From CAYPZL01 sp964415045 (GTDB lineage: Bacteria; Planctomycetota; Phycisphaerae; Sedimentisphaerales; Anaerobacaceae), in NCBI GenBank assembly GCA_964415045.1, contig CAYPZL010000026.1, positions 1 through 41,578 of the forward strand: a stretch of DNA of 41,578 nt. Reading direction: 5' to 3'. The notes below the pieces were generated by a model that was not told where the DNA came from, searched no databases, and saw nothing but the letters and a program-made list of their open reading frames with translations. The first letter of the stretch is position 1. Every line of letters starts with the position of its first letter. Below are positions 8,151-15,442 of the stretch, piece after piece. A program made the translations under genes and the position numbers.

Positions 8151-8645
8151 TCAGCTTTCGCGGGCGAGATCCGGCGTGGCCGGCTGCGTGCTCTTTTCGA
8201 TCTCGCTCAGATACGCGACCGTACGTCGCAATTCGTCGCTGAGGTGCTTGAGCTTGAGCATGGTCTTGACGCGGGTGAGCAACTCGAGCTTGTTTACCGG
8301 CTTGCTGACAAAATCATCGGTACCGCAATCGATTCCGCGCTCGATGTCGCCGAACTCGTTCAGGGCGGTAACCATGATGATGGGGATGTCGCTGGTGTTG
8401 GCGTTGTTCTTGAGCCGCCGGCACACCTCGAATCCGCTCATCTTGGGCATCATCACGTCGAGCAGGATCAGGTCGGGCTTGCGTTTGGCCACCATATCGA
8501 GGGCCTGCATCCCGTCGTGGGCCGCCACGGTCCGGCAATCGAGATCTTCCAGATAGGCCTGGATCAGCTCCAGGTTGGGTACGTTATCATCCACGACGAG
8601 GATCGTCGCCGGCTTCTCTGCGCCTGTCTTTTTCTGCTGGACCAT
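8151..8645 (-). CDS. Stand-alone response regulator receiver protein
   Basis: The 164-residue product is a CheY-like receiver with no output domain. The acidic pair is in ILVVDDNVPN, the phospho-acceptor aspartate in LILLDVMMPKMSGFE, the switch threonine in IIMVTALNE and the conserved lysine in FVSKPVNKLE. A short helical C-terminal tail (LKLKHLSDELRRTVAYLSEI) may be a coiled coil for dimerisation. The ATG at 8645 has CGGAG nine bases upstream; longer in-frame readings upstream are low-complexity and rejected. A soluble histidine kinase lies divergently 0.6 kb away (9217) and is the natural partner, though this is inferred only from proximity. Confidence 0.88.
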   Translation of the reverse strand: MVQQKKTGAEKPATILVVDDNVPNLELIQAYLEDLDCRTVAAHDGMQALDMVAKRKPDLILLDVMMPKMSGFEVCRRLKNNANTSDIPIIMVTALNEFGDIERGIDCGTDDFVSKPVNKLELLTRVKTMLKLKHLSDELRRTVAYLSEIEKSTQPATPDLARES

Positions 8646-8784
8646 CAAAACTTGCTCCGTGCACGCAACCGTGAGAACATTCACACCCCCCTGCCTACCT
8701 GTTGCGATGTACCTCTTTTCTCTGTTTTGCCGCGATATTTCAAGCACTTTTTGTGCGACGTGGTTATTTCTGCGTGTATTGGCG

Positions 8785-9051
8785 TCAGATTGCGGTCTCG
8801 GTGTTGTTCTCGACGAACCGGCGGACCTCGGGCCGGAGATAGACGGTCTCGATATCCAGCAGTCTCCTGACGGCCTCGGCGCAGAGGGTAGCGACATCGG
8901 CGGCAGCGGCGTCGGTATCGACGAAGAAGATGTTCGCGCCCTTGATCGTGGCCAGCCCCCCGCCGCAGCCGCCGAGCGGTTCGTGCCGGATAGTGACACC
9001 CTGACCTTCCAGGAGAGCCAGGAGTTCTTCCTGAATCCGTTGCTCGTTCAT
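8785..9051 (-). CDS. Conserved-looking 88-residue protein of unknown function
   Basis: A small soluble protein of 88 residues. It begins MNEQRIQEELLALLE, then has a glycine-rich turn and short strand-like segment (LGGCGGGLATIKGANIFFVD), followed by an Ala/Leu helix and a final YLRPEVRRFVENN. Similar GG.GG...KG..V.FVD proteins are recalled from planctomycetes and related phyla with no known function. The start at 9051 has TGGAG about nine bases upstream. It lies between the receiver gene (139 bp downstream on the same strand) and the divergent kinase gene. Confidence 0.7.
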   Translation of the reverse strand: MNEQRIQEELLALLEGQGVTIRHEPLGGCGGGLATIKGANIFFVDTDAAAADVATLCAEAVRRLLDIETVYLRPEVRRFVENNTETAI

Positions 9052-9139
9052 GCCGGCGCTCCAGTTGCGCGATTTGCTTCCATCGCCCTCCGGCGCGGGT
9101 CCATTCAAGAAAAAGCCGCCCGCAGGTCGATATAGAACC

Positions 9140-9168
9140 TTGTAAGACAACGACTTCCGGCAGATAAT
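9140..9168 (+). promoter_or_regulatory. Promoter of the kinase-CNNM-glycosyltransferase operon
   Basis: TTGTAA (9140-9145), a 17-bp spacer and GATAAT (9163-9168) match the sigma-70 consensus well. Transcription near 9175 would give a leader of about 42 nt that includes AAGGAG (9204-9209), seven bases before the TTG start at 9217. Confidence 0.65.
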
Positions 9169-9216
9169 ACTCCGGTGCGGAGACCCGAGGATGCATTGTA
9201 TAGAAGGAGCAGACCG

Positions 9217-9993
9217 TTGACAAGCATCATCGAGAAACGCCTTTCGTTGCACCAGACTCTGGCGCGTAAGGAGGAGGAAAACAGCGAGCTCAAATCTCAG
9301 AACACGCAGCTTCAGGCCCTGGCCACTTTGGGCTCGGCGACCTCCATGATCGCACATGAAATCAACAATCTGCTGACCCCCCTGGCCACCTATGCGGCGC
9401 TGGCCGTGCAGAACTCCGAGGACAAGGCCCTTGTTGACAAGGTCTTGCAGAAGACCGTGCGAAACTGCCAGCGTGCTTCGAAGATCATGGAGAGCATGCT
9501 GCAAATGGCCAACGGGCAAAAGCAGGAATGGCAGGACGTGAGCGTAAAGGACCTAGTGGACGATGTTTTTACCTGTCTGTGCCGGGATTTTGAAAAGGAT
9601 GGAATCACCGTCGAGCTTGCTGTTCCTGCGGAGCTGCGCGTGCGCTGTGTTGTGGTGCAGATTCAGCAGGTGCTCATGAACCTGATTCTCAATGCTCGTG
9701 ATGCGATGCTGCCCGGGGGGGGAATGCTGCGCGTGAGGGCTTCGCAGAACGGCCAGGGGACCGTGATTGAGGTTCAGGACACGGGCCGGGGCATTGCCCC
9801 GGAAGACGTGCAGAATATCTTCAGGCCGTTCTTCACGACGAAATCGGAGGAGGACCGCCCTGCCACCTGTTCGGGTTCCGGCGTCGGCCTGGCGTTTTGC
9901 CGGCGCGTGGTGGAGGCTCACGCCGGTGAAATCGGCGTGGAGTCCGAGCCCGGACGGGGAAGCACGTTCCGGATCAGACTGCCCAGGACATAG
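9217..9993 (+). CDS. Soluble sensor histidine kinase
   Basis: The 258-residue kinase has no membrane helix or recognised sensor domain. An N-terminal coiled coil (about residues 5-35, LARKEEENSELKSQNTQLQ) leads into the dimerisation domain with the phospho-acceptor in MIAHEINNLLTPL. The catalytic domain has the N box NLILNARDAM, the G1 box DTGRGIAPED, the F box IFRPFFTTK and the G2 box GSGVGLAFC. The TTG at 9217 is chosen because a full AAGGAG sits seven bases upstream. Two CNNM-type genes and a glycosyltransferase follow at 14, 4 and 13 bp, so it heads a four-gene operon. The stand-alone receiver at 8151-8645 is a likely phosphorylation partner. Confidence 0.88.
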   Translation: MTSIIEKRLSLHQTLARKEEENSELKSQNTQLQALATLGSATSMIAHEINNLLTPLATYAALAVQNSEDKALVDKVLQKTVRNCQRASKIMESMLQMANGQKQEWQDVSVKDLVDDVFTCLCRDFEKDGITVELAVPAELRVRCVVVQIQQVLMNLILNARDAMLPGGGMLRVRASQNGQGTVIEVQDTGRGIAPEDVQNIFRPFFTTKSEEDRPATCSGSGVGLAFCRRVVEAHAGEIGVESEPGRGSTFRIRLPRT

Positions 9994-10007
9994 CCGGGTG
10001 ACTGCGG

Positions 10008-11273
10008 ATGATGGCTCAAGTCTACCAGAACGTCGGCCAGGTTGTCGCCATGGCGGTGCTGCTTGCCGGCTCGGCGTTCTTCTCCGGATCGGAGACGGCG
10101 TTTTTCAATTTGACCCGCCGGCAGGCCAAGCAGCTTCAGGGTTCCAGGCATAACGTACACCGGCTCGTAGCGCGGCTGCTGAAAAAGCCGGGGCGACTGC
10201 TCACCTGCCTGCTGCTCGGAAACATCACGGTGAACGTCCTGTTCTACGCGGTCTCCAGCACCCTGGTATTTCGGGCCAAAGCCGTTTGGGGCATCGGCGC
10301 CGCAGGCGGTGTCGCCTTTGTGACGTTCATTGTGCTTGTCTTGTTTGGTGAGATCCTCCCGAAATCTTTAGCCTATGCGAACTCGCGGTCGTTTGCCATC
10401 GGCGCGGCCCTGCCCGTCTTCGCATCGGTCCAGGTCTTCCGGCCGGTCGCGTTCGTCTTTCGGTTCCTGATACTGGAGCCGGCATTGCGGATCCTGCTGG
10501 GGCATCGTCGCGCGCCCAAGGCCATCACACTCAACGAATTTCGCTCCTTGATCGATCTGAGCCGCCGTCGCGGTCTGATTAGCGAGGATGAGAACCGGCT
10601 CCTGGCCGAGGTGGTCGAACTGGGCTTTCTCAAAGTTCGTCACGTCATGCAGCCGCGTGTGGACATGGTGGCCTGTGATGTAACCGAATCGGTCGATGTA
10701 GCCCGGCAGCGAATGCAGAAACACCGGCTGACAAAAATGCCGGTGTACGTCAAAGACATCGACAACATTGTCGGCGTGGTGCATTTGCGGCAAATCCTCC
10801 TCAGGGTCGGCGCGTCCCTGGACCGACTTGTCCAGCCCGTCCATTTTGTCCCAGAGCAGAAAAGCGTGGAGTCGCTGCTGGAGTTCTTCCGGAAGACGGA
10901 AACCGACATGGCGATCGTGGTAGATGAGTACGGAGGGATCGCAGGCTCGGTCCGACTGGAGGACATCGCCGAAGAGCTTTTCGGCGGCGAAGAGACCCCG
11001 GGACAGACCGAGCCGATAGAACAATTGGGGCCCTTCCGCTACCGGCTCTCGGGGGATCTGCCCGTGCATGACTGGGCGGAGGTCTTTGGCATCGATCTGG
11101 GCGAGATCCGCGTATCCACCATCGGCGGCCTCGTCACCGCCCTGCTGGGCCGAATTCCCAGGAAAGGAGACGTCGCTCACCTGGAGAATCTGAAGTTCAC
11201 CGTCGAACGCACACACAAGCATCGCGTTGATACGGTCGTGTTGTCACTCGAACCCATTTCGTCGGACGGGTAG
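10008..11273 (+). CDS. CNNM/CorC (HlyC-type) membrane protein with CBS pair
   Basis: The 421-residue protein has the full architecture of the family. An N-terminal DUF21/CNNM membrane domain (residues about 10-175) starts with the signature FFSGSETAFFNLTRRQAKQL. A CBS pair follows (about 205-325, with VMQPRVDMVACD and VVDEYGGIAGSVRLEDIAEE). A C-terminal CorC_HlyC domain ends the protein (YRLSGDLPVHDWAEVFGID). Family members act in Mg2+ export or divalent-cation homeostasis, with the CBS domains sensing nucleotides. The ATG at 10008 is followed directly by a second ATG that could also serve. Confidence 0.88.
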   Translation: MMAQVYQNVGQVVAMAVLLAGSAFFSGSETAFFNLTRRQAKQLQGSRHNVHRLVARLLKKPGRLLTCLLLGNITVNVLFYAVSSTLVFRAKAVWGIGAAGGVAFVTFIVLVLFGEILPKSLAYANSRSFAIGAALPVFASVQVFRPVAFVFRFLILEPALRILLGHRRAPKAITLNEFRSLIDLSRRRGLISEDENRLLAEVVELGFLKVRHVMQPRVDMVACDVTESVDVARQRMQKHRLTKMPVYVKDIDNIVGVVHLRQILLRVGASLDRLVQPVHFVPEQKSVESLLEFFRKTETDMAIVVDEYGGIAGSVRLEDIAEELFGGEETPGQTEPIEQLGPFRYRLSGDLPVHDWAEVFGIDLGEIRVSTIGGLVTALLGRIPRKGDVAHLENLKFTVERTHKHRVDTVVLSLEPISSDG

Positions 11274-11277
11274 TCTT

Positions 11278-12273
11278 ATGGTTGTGGCGCTGGCGATACT
11301 GACGGTTGTCCTCTCGGCGATCTTCTCCGGCCTGGAGACGGGGATCTATCGCCTGAGCCGCCTGCGTTTACGCCTCGGCGTTGAGAAAGGCCACGTACGA
11401 TACCGGTTGCTCGGCAAAGCGATGCGTGACGGCTCCGGCCTGCTGCTGTCGCTGCTCGTCGCCAACAACCTGGCCAACTACCTGGCTACCAGCAGCATTA
11501 CGTATCTTTTTCTGGCGGTGGCCTCCTCGGAGCGCCTGGCCGAGCTGCTCGCCACGGTGTTGACGGCGCCTTTGTTGTTCGTTTTTGCCGAGTCGATGCC
11601 GAAGAACATCTTCCTCTACCGCGCCGACACGCTGACGGCCTACTTCGGCCCGCTACTGTATATGACGCATCGGATGCTGACCTGGTGCGGCCTGGTCCCC
11701 CTGCTGCGCTGGACCTCTCAGCTCTTCGGGCGCATGATCGGATCGCCGGTTCCGTCCCGAACCATGATGTCCTCGGCGCAGAGCCATCAGGTCCGTACGA
11801 TTCTCAGGGACACACGCGAAGAAGGAATCCTCAGCCAGGTCCAGACCGAGATCATCGATCGCATCGCCAACGTGCCGGGCTTGCGCCTCGCCGGCGTCAT
11901 GATGCCGTTGCATAAGGTGCAGTCGGTGCCGATGCAGTGCGACCGCTCGACGCTGACAAACAAACTCCGGAAGCACGCGCTCACCCGCCTGTTGGTGTGG
12001 GAGGAACGCCCCGCCAACATCGTGGGCTTCATCAACGTGTACGATGTGCTGGGTTCCCCGGGCCCGTTCGAGAGCGTGAAGGCATTTGTCCGGCCGATTC
12101 GGCGATTGGACGCGACGACGCCGGTGATCGAGGCAATCGATATCATGCGCCGTGACGAACGGAAGATCGTCCTGGTGACGCGCACCAAGTCCGGCAAGCG
12201 AGAAGTACCGGTGGGGATCGTCACGATGAAGGACCTGGTGGAAGAACTGCTGGGTGAGCTGGCGGAGTGGTGA
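11278..12273 (+). CDS. Second CNNM/CorC-type protein, shorter, without the CorC_HlyC domain
   Basis: The 331-residue protein has a DUF21/CNNM membrane domain with FSGLETGIYRLSRLRLRLG at residues about 14-32, and a CBS-like pair (VMMPLHKVQSVPM to GIVTMKDLVEELLGE). It ends where the preceding gene's CorC_HlyC domain would begin. Only four bases separate the two genes, so they are translated together. The family works as dimers, so a heterodimer of the two is plausible but inferred. The ATG at 11278 was chosen for its position just after the preceding stop. Confidence 0.85.
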   Translation: MVVALAILTVVLSAIFSGLETGIYRLSRLRLRLGVEKGHVRYRLLGKAMRDGSGLLLSLLVANNLANYLATSSITYLFLAVASSERLAELLATVLTAPLLFVFAESMPKNIFLYRADTLTAYFGPLLYMTHRMLTWCGLVPLLRWTSQLFGRMIGSPVPSRTMMSSAQSHQVRTILRDTREEGILSQVQTEIIDRIANVPGLRLAGVMMPLHKVQSVPMQCDRSTLTNKLRKHALTRLLVWEERPANIVGFINVYDVLGSPGPFESVKAFVRPIRRLDATTPVIEAIDIMRRDERKIVLVTRTKSGKREVPVGIVTMKDLVEELLGELAEW

Positions 12274-12286
12274 GCCGAGGGTTTCC

Positions 12287-13858
12287 ATGAAGAAGCGACC
12301 GATGTTGAAGGAGCGATTTTTGCGAATCGCGATGGTTGTCTCGGCCGTCGCCGTGCTCGCGGTGTTGGCGGCGGCCTTTGTGGCCAACGCCATGACGAAG
12401 GACGTGGGACGCGACGAACAGATGTACTGTACGGCGGCAGTCCTGCTCAGCCGGGGCCACCTGATTTACCGGGACTTCACGTATCCGTCGCAACTACCCT
12501 GCCATCCGCTGCTCCTGGCCGGGTTGTACAGAGCCCTGGGCACGAGCCGGTTTCTGCTCGTCGGCCGGCTGGTTTCGGTGGTTTGCGACATCCTGGTGAT
12601 GCTCGCGATCGTGGCGATCTTTCGCTTCGTGTTCGGCTCCTCCCGCCGCCTGGGATTGTCTTTTGGCTTGGCGGCGGTCGCCTTCTATGCGTTCAATCCG
12701 CTGGTCGATTACGCGGCCGGGTATGCGTGGAATCACGACGCCGTGATCCTCTGTGTCCTGGCGTCTCTATGGCTCTTCGTCACGACCGATTTCCGGCAGA
12801 AGTCACGCTACTGGCGCGCTGCCCTCATGGGCGTTCTGCTGACGTTTGCAACCTGCATGCGCGTCACCACCGCTCTTGTAGAACTTGTTTTTCTGTCGGC
12901 CCTGCTGGCTGCCTCCGGCCGGTCGCTGCGGCAGAAGTGCCAAACCGCCCTTCCCTTTTCCGCGGCCGGCCTGATTGTTCTGGCATGGCCCGCCTGGGTC
13001 GTCGCGCAGGCCCCCCGCGCCTTCTGGATGAATCTGATGGAAATCCCCGCGTTGTACGGACGCTGGCTGCAAGACGTCGGCATGACGCACAATAAGGTCG
13101 CGCTGACAGTGGCCGCCCTGTCGTTTCCGGGCTATCTCGCGCTGCTGGCGGCAGCGGGCGGCTTGGCCTGGGTGCTGCACCGGCGCTTTGCTCGTCTGGA
13201 CGCGCAGGCAAAGCCGAAGGCCCTTCTGACCGCCCTGCTGCCCGTGGTCTTTTTTGTCATCGCCTACATTCCGCCCACCATGTGGCGACAGTACCTGGCG
13301 GTGCCCGTGCCGTTTTTGACCGTGGCTTTCGCGTACCCGCTGGCCGAGCTGTACAAACAGGCCCGGTCCGCCGCCGGCGGGAACACCTTCCTGGTGGCCT
13401 CGTACGCCGTCGGGATCGGCGCGGCGGTGGCGGTTCTGTCCTATCCGACAGTGCTGGGCCGCCTCCCTCTCGTTCTTGTGCCCGAACGGTGGACACCCGT
13501 GGAATTGCACCGACGCTCGGTCGATATTGGCGACAACGTTGAAGAACCCCGGCTCGTATGCACGTTGGGGCCCCTGCAAGCGTTGGAAGGCGGCTGCGAC
13601 ATCTACCCTGAGCTGGCCTGCGGCTCCATTGTCTACCGTGTGGCCGATCTCATGTCGCCGCAGCAGCGAAAAGTCACACACACCGTGGGCACCACGACGC
13701 TTGCCGCCCTGCTCGAGCAGCGTCCCCCTTCGGCGGTGATGGTCGGCGTCGAGCCGTCCCACTTCTCTTTTCTTGAAGAGCCGCTGCGCAACTGGGTGCC
13801 CGCCGATTGGCAGAGGCTCACCTATGACAACGGCCTCCAGCTATACTCTCGCCCTTGA
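12287..13858 (+). CDS. GT-C membrane glycosyltransferase (dolichyl-phosphate-mannose/ArnT-like)
   Basis: The 523-residue polytopic protein begins with an N-terminal helix and has the acidic GRDEQMYCTAA motif in the first external loop, the position of the catalytic Asp in GT-C enzymes of the PMT/ArnT superfamily. DFTYPSQLPCHPLL resembles the segment that follows in this group. About ten hydrophobic helices cover residues 60-410, and a soluble C-terminal part of about 110 residues follows. These enzymes transfer a sugar from a polyprenyl-phosphate donor on the outer side of the inner membrane. Donor and acceptor are unknown. It follows the CNNM pair by 13 bp in the same operon. Confidence 0.75.
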   Translation: MKKRPMLKERFLRIAMVVSAVAVLAVLAAAFVANAMTKDVGRDEQMYCTAAVLLSRGHLIYRDFTYPSQLPCHPLLLAGLYRALGTSRFLLVGRLVSVVCDILVMLAIVAIFRFVFGSSRRLGLSFGLAAVAFYAFNPLVDYAAGYAWNHDAVILCVLASLWLFVTTDFRQKSRYWRAALMGVLLTFATCMRVTTALVELVFLSALLAASGRSLRQKCQTALPFSAAGLIVLAWPAWVVAQAPRAFWMNLMEIPALYGRWLQDVGMTHNKVALTVAALSFPGYLALLAAAGGLAWVLHRRFARLDAQAKPKALLTALLPVVFFVIAYIPPTMWRQYLAVPVPFLTVAFAYPLAELYKQARSAAGGNTFLVASYAVGIGAAVAVLSYPTVLGRLPLVLVPERWTPVELHRRSVDIGDNVEEPRLVCTLGPLQALEGGCDIYPELACGSIVYRVADLMSPQQRKVTHTVGTTTLAALLEQRPPSAVMVGVEPSHFSFLEEPLRNWVPADWQRLTYDNGLQLYSRP

Positions 13859-13881
13859 ACGTCATCGGGGAGCCCGCTCGT

Positions 13882-15306
13882 TCACTCGCTGCTGTCAAAT
13901 TCATCGATGATGGCCTTGGCGACGTCGTTGATCTCGTCGCGGCTGAGCCCGCGCGGACCATTGGAGATAATCGAGAAGATGTAGGGCCCCTTCTGCGTAT
14001 GGCAGACGCCGGAAAAAGACCGGACCCCGCTGATATACCCGGTCTTGCCGACAATCTTGCCCCGATAGCGGGCGTCCTTGAAGTACTTTCCTATCGTGCC
14101 TTCCTCTCCTCCGACGGCCAGCGAGCTCCGGTACAGTTGCCAGTTGTCGCTTCGGTACAGGGCAAGGAGCATGGTGCTGATCGCATGGGCGCTGAGTCGA
14201 TTCTCCCGGCTCAAACCGCTTCCGTCGTCAATGTGAAACTCCTCGGAAGCGATCTTCAGCCCGGACAGATATTGACGGACCAACTCCCGGCCGCGTTCCC
14301 AGCTTCCATCGGCCCCATTGTCGCTTTCATGAGCGGCGATAGTCTTGAGCAATGCCTCGGCGGCCAGGCCAAGGCTGTCCGTATTCGCCCGGCGCAGCAC
14401 GTCGGCAAGCGGCGTAGTGAACTCGACGAGCAGCCTGAATTCGCAATCATCGGGCGCCGCTTTCTCGATCAACCTGCCGGTGGCGTTAATGCCGACGCGA
14501 ACCAGGTTCTCAGCCAGCAGGTAGCCAAAGAAGGCGGCCGGCTGCTCGATGGCGACGCGGAACGGACCCTGTCGGTTCTTGCACTTGCCGAAGATCGTGA
14601 TCTTGTTCGGCTGGCGGTTGCGGTAGGCGCCGACGGCGCCGTCGCCGTTCGAGATCGCCTTGACCTCGTTGATGATATGAACGAAGCTGGTGCGGGGCTC
14701 CACGGAGATCGCCACGGCGTTGCCGAACCTGTTGGCAACGACCTCAATGCAGTTGCCGTTGTAGTTCAGGCCGCTGACTTCGCAGGCGTACCACTTATTG
14801 TAGTCCTTAGCCGGCCAGCTCGGATGAACGCGCTGGTCATCGAAGACGGTTGTATCGACGACGATGTCGTTGATTTCCTGAATGCCCTTGTCCTGAAGGA
14901 CCTGGGCGATGCGTTCGAAGATCCAGCCTTCCTGCCGGCCGTACTGCGCGTCCGTTTCCTTGTCACCGAGAAGCGGATCGCCGCTGCCAACGACCACCAG
15001 CGTCTCGCCGCACAAGCCGACCTTCGTGGTGTATTCGAAATCCGCGCCCAGGTAGTTCAGGGCCGCGGCGGTCGTCACGAGCTTCATGTTGGAAGCCGGA
15101 ATCAGGGCCCGGCCCGCCTTGTGGCTGTATGCGGTGGCTCCCGAATCAGCCTGGACCACACGAATGGAGTGCGCGCCGCCCCGGCGTTTGTCCACAATCT
15201 TGTCGATCCGCTCCGCCAGACCCGCAGCGGCCACGCCACAGAGCCAGACGCTCAGCAGGAAAACCGGTATCCCCCTTCTCCATGATAGGCATATCAATCG
15301 TTGCAT
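13882..15306 (-). CDS. dacB: PBP4-type D-alanyl-D-alanine carboxypeptidase/endopeptidase
   Basis: The 474-residue exported protein of the S13 peptidase family has a signal peptide (residues about 10-28) and the nucleophile motif SxxK in IPASNMKLVTT. The PBP4 landmarks DDGSGLSRENRLS and GKTGYISGVRSFSG (KTG box) are present. These enzymes trim or cleave cross-linked peptidoglycan peptides in the periplasm. The segment expected to hold SxN reads NTDSLGLAAEALLK, where the usual Asn of S-x-N-L-x-A-E appears to be Gly; activity may be altered. AGAGGG precedes the ATG by nine bases. It lies downstream of the TRAP genes but has its own promoter. Confidence 0.85.
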   Translation of the reverse strand: MQRLICLSWRRGIPVFLLSVWLCGVAAAGLAERIDKIVDKRRGGAHSIRVVQADSGATAYSHKAGRALIPASNMKLVTTAAALNYLGADFEYTTKVGLCGETLVVVGSGDPLLGDKETDAQYGRQEGWIFERIAQVLQDKGIQEINDIVVDTTVFDDQRVHPSWPAKDYNKWYACEVSGLNYNGNCIEVVANRFGNAVAISVEPRTSFVHIINEVKAISNGDGAVGAYRNRQPNKITIFGKCKNRQGPFRVAIEQPAAFFGYLLAENLVRVGINATGRLIEKAAPDDCEFRLLVEFTTPLADVLRRANTDSLGLAAEALLKTIAAHESDNGADGSWERGRELVRQYLSGLKIASEEFHIDDGSGLSRENRLSAHAISTMLLALYRSDNWQLYRSSLAVGGEEGTIGKYFKDARYRGKIVGKTGYISGVRSFSGVCHTQKGPYIFSIISNGPRGLSRDEINDVAKAIIDEFDSSE

Positions 15307-15341
15307 GTCGCGGCACCCTCTGATATTCCACCATTGGTCAT

Positions 15342-15370
15342 ATTATCGGCACGAGGCCATAGCATACCAA
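15342..15370 (-). promoter_or_regulatory. Promoter of dacB
   Basis: On the reverse strand TTGGTA (15370-15365), a 17-bp spacer and GATAAT (15347-15342) form a good sigma-70-type promoter. Transcription would begin near 15335, giving a leader of about 29 nt. Confidence 0.65.
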
Positions 15371-15442
15371 ATCCTTTCGCTTTGTTAAGGGCAAATCCTC
15401 GGCTTGTGACACGCGCGCGGCCGGGAGACTCGGCTCTGCGGG

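Noticed and set aside
8785..9519. Long reverse-strand reading of the 88-residue gene
   Set aside because: The extra N-terminus would run through the divergent kinase promoter and coding region; the ATG at 9051 has a ribosome site and begins the ordered sequence.
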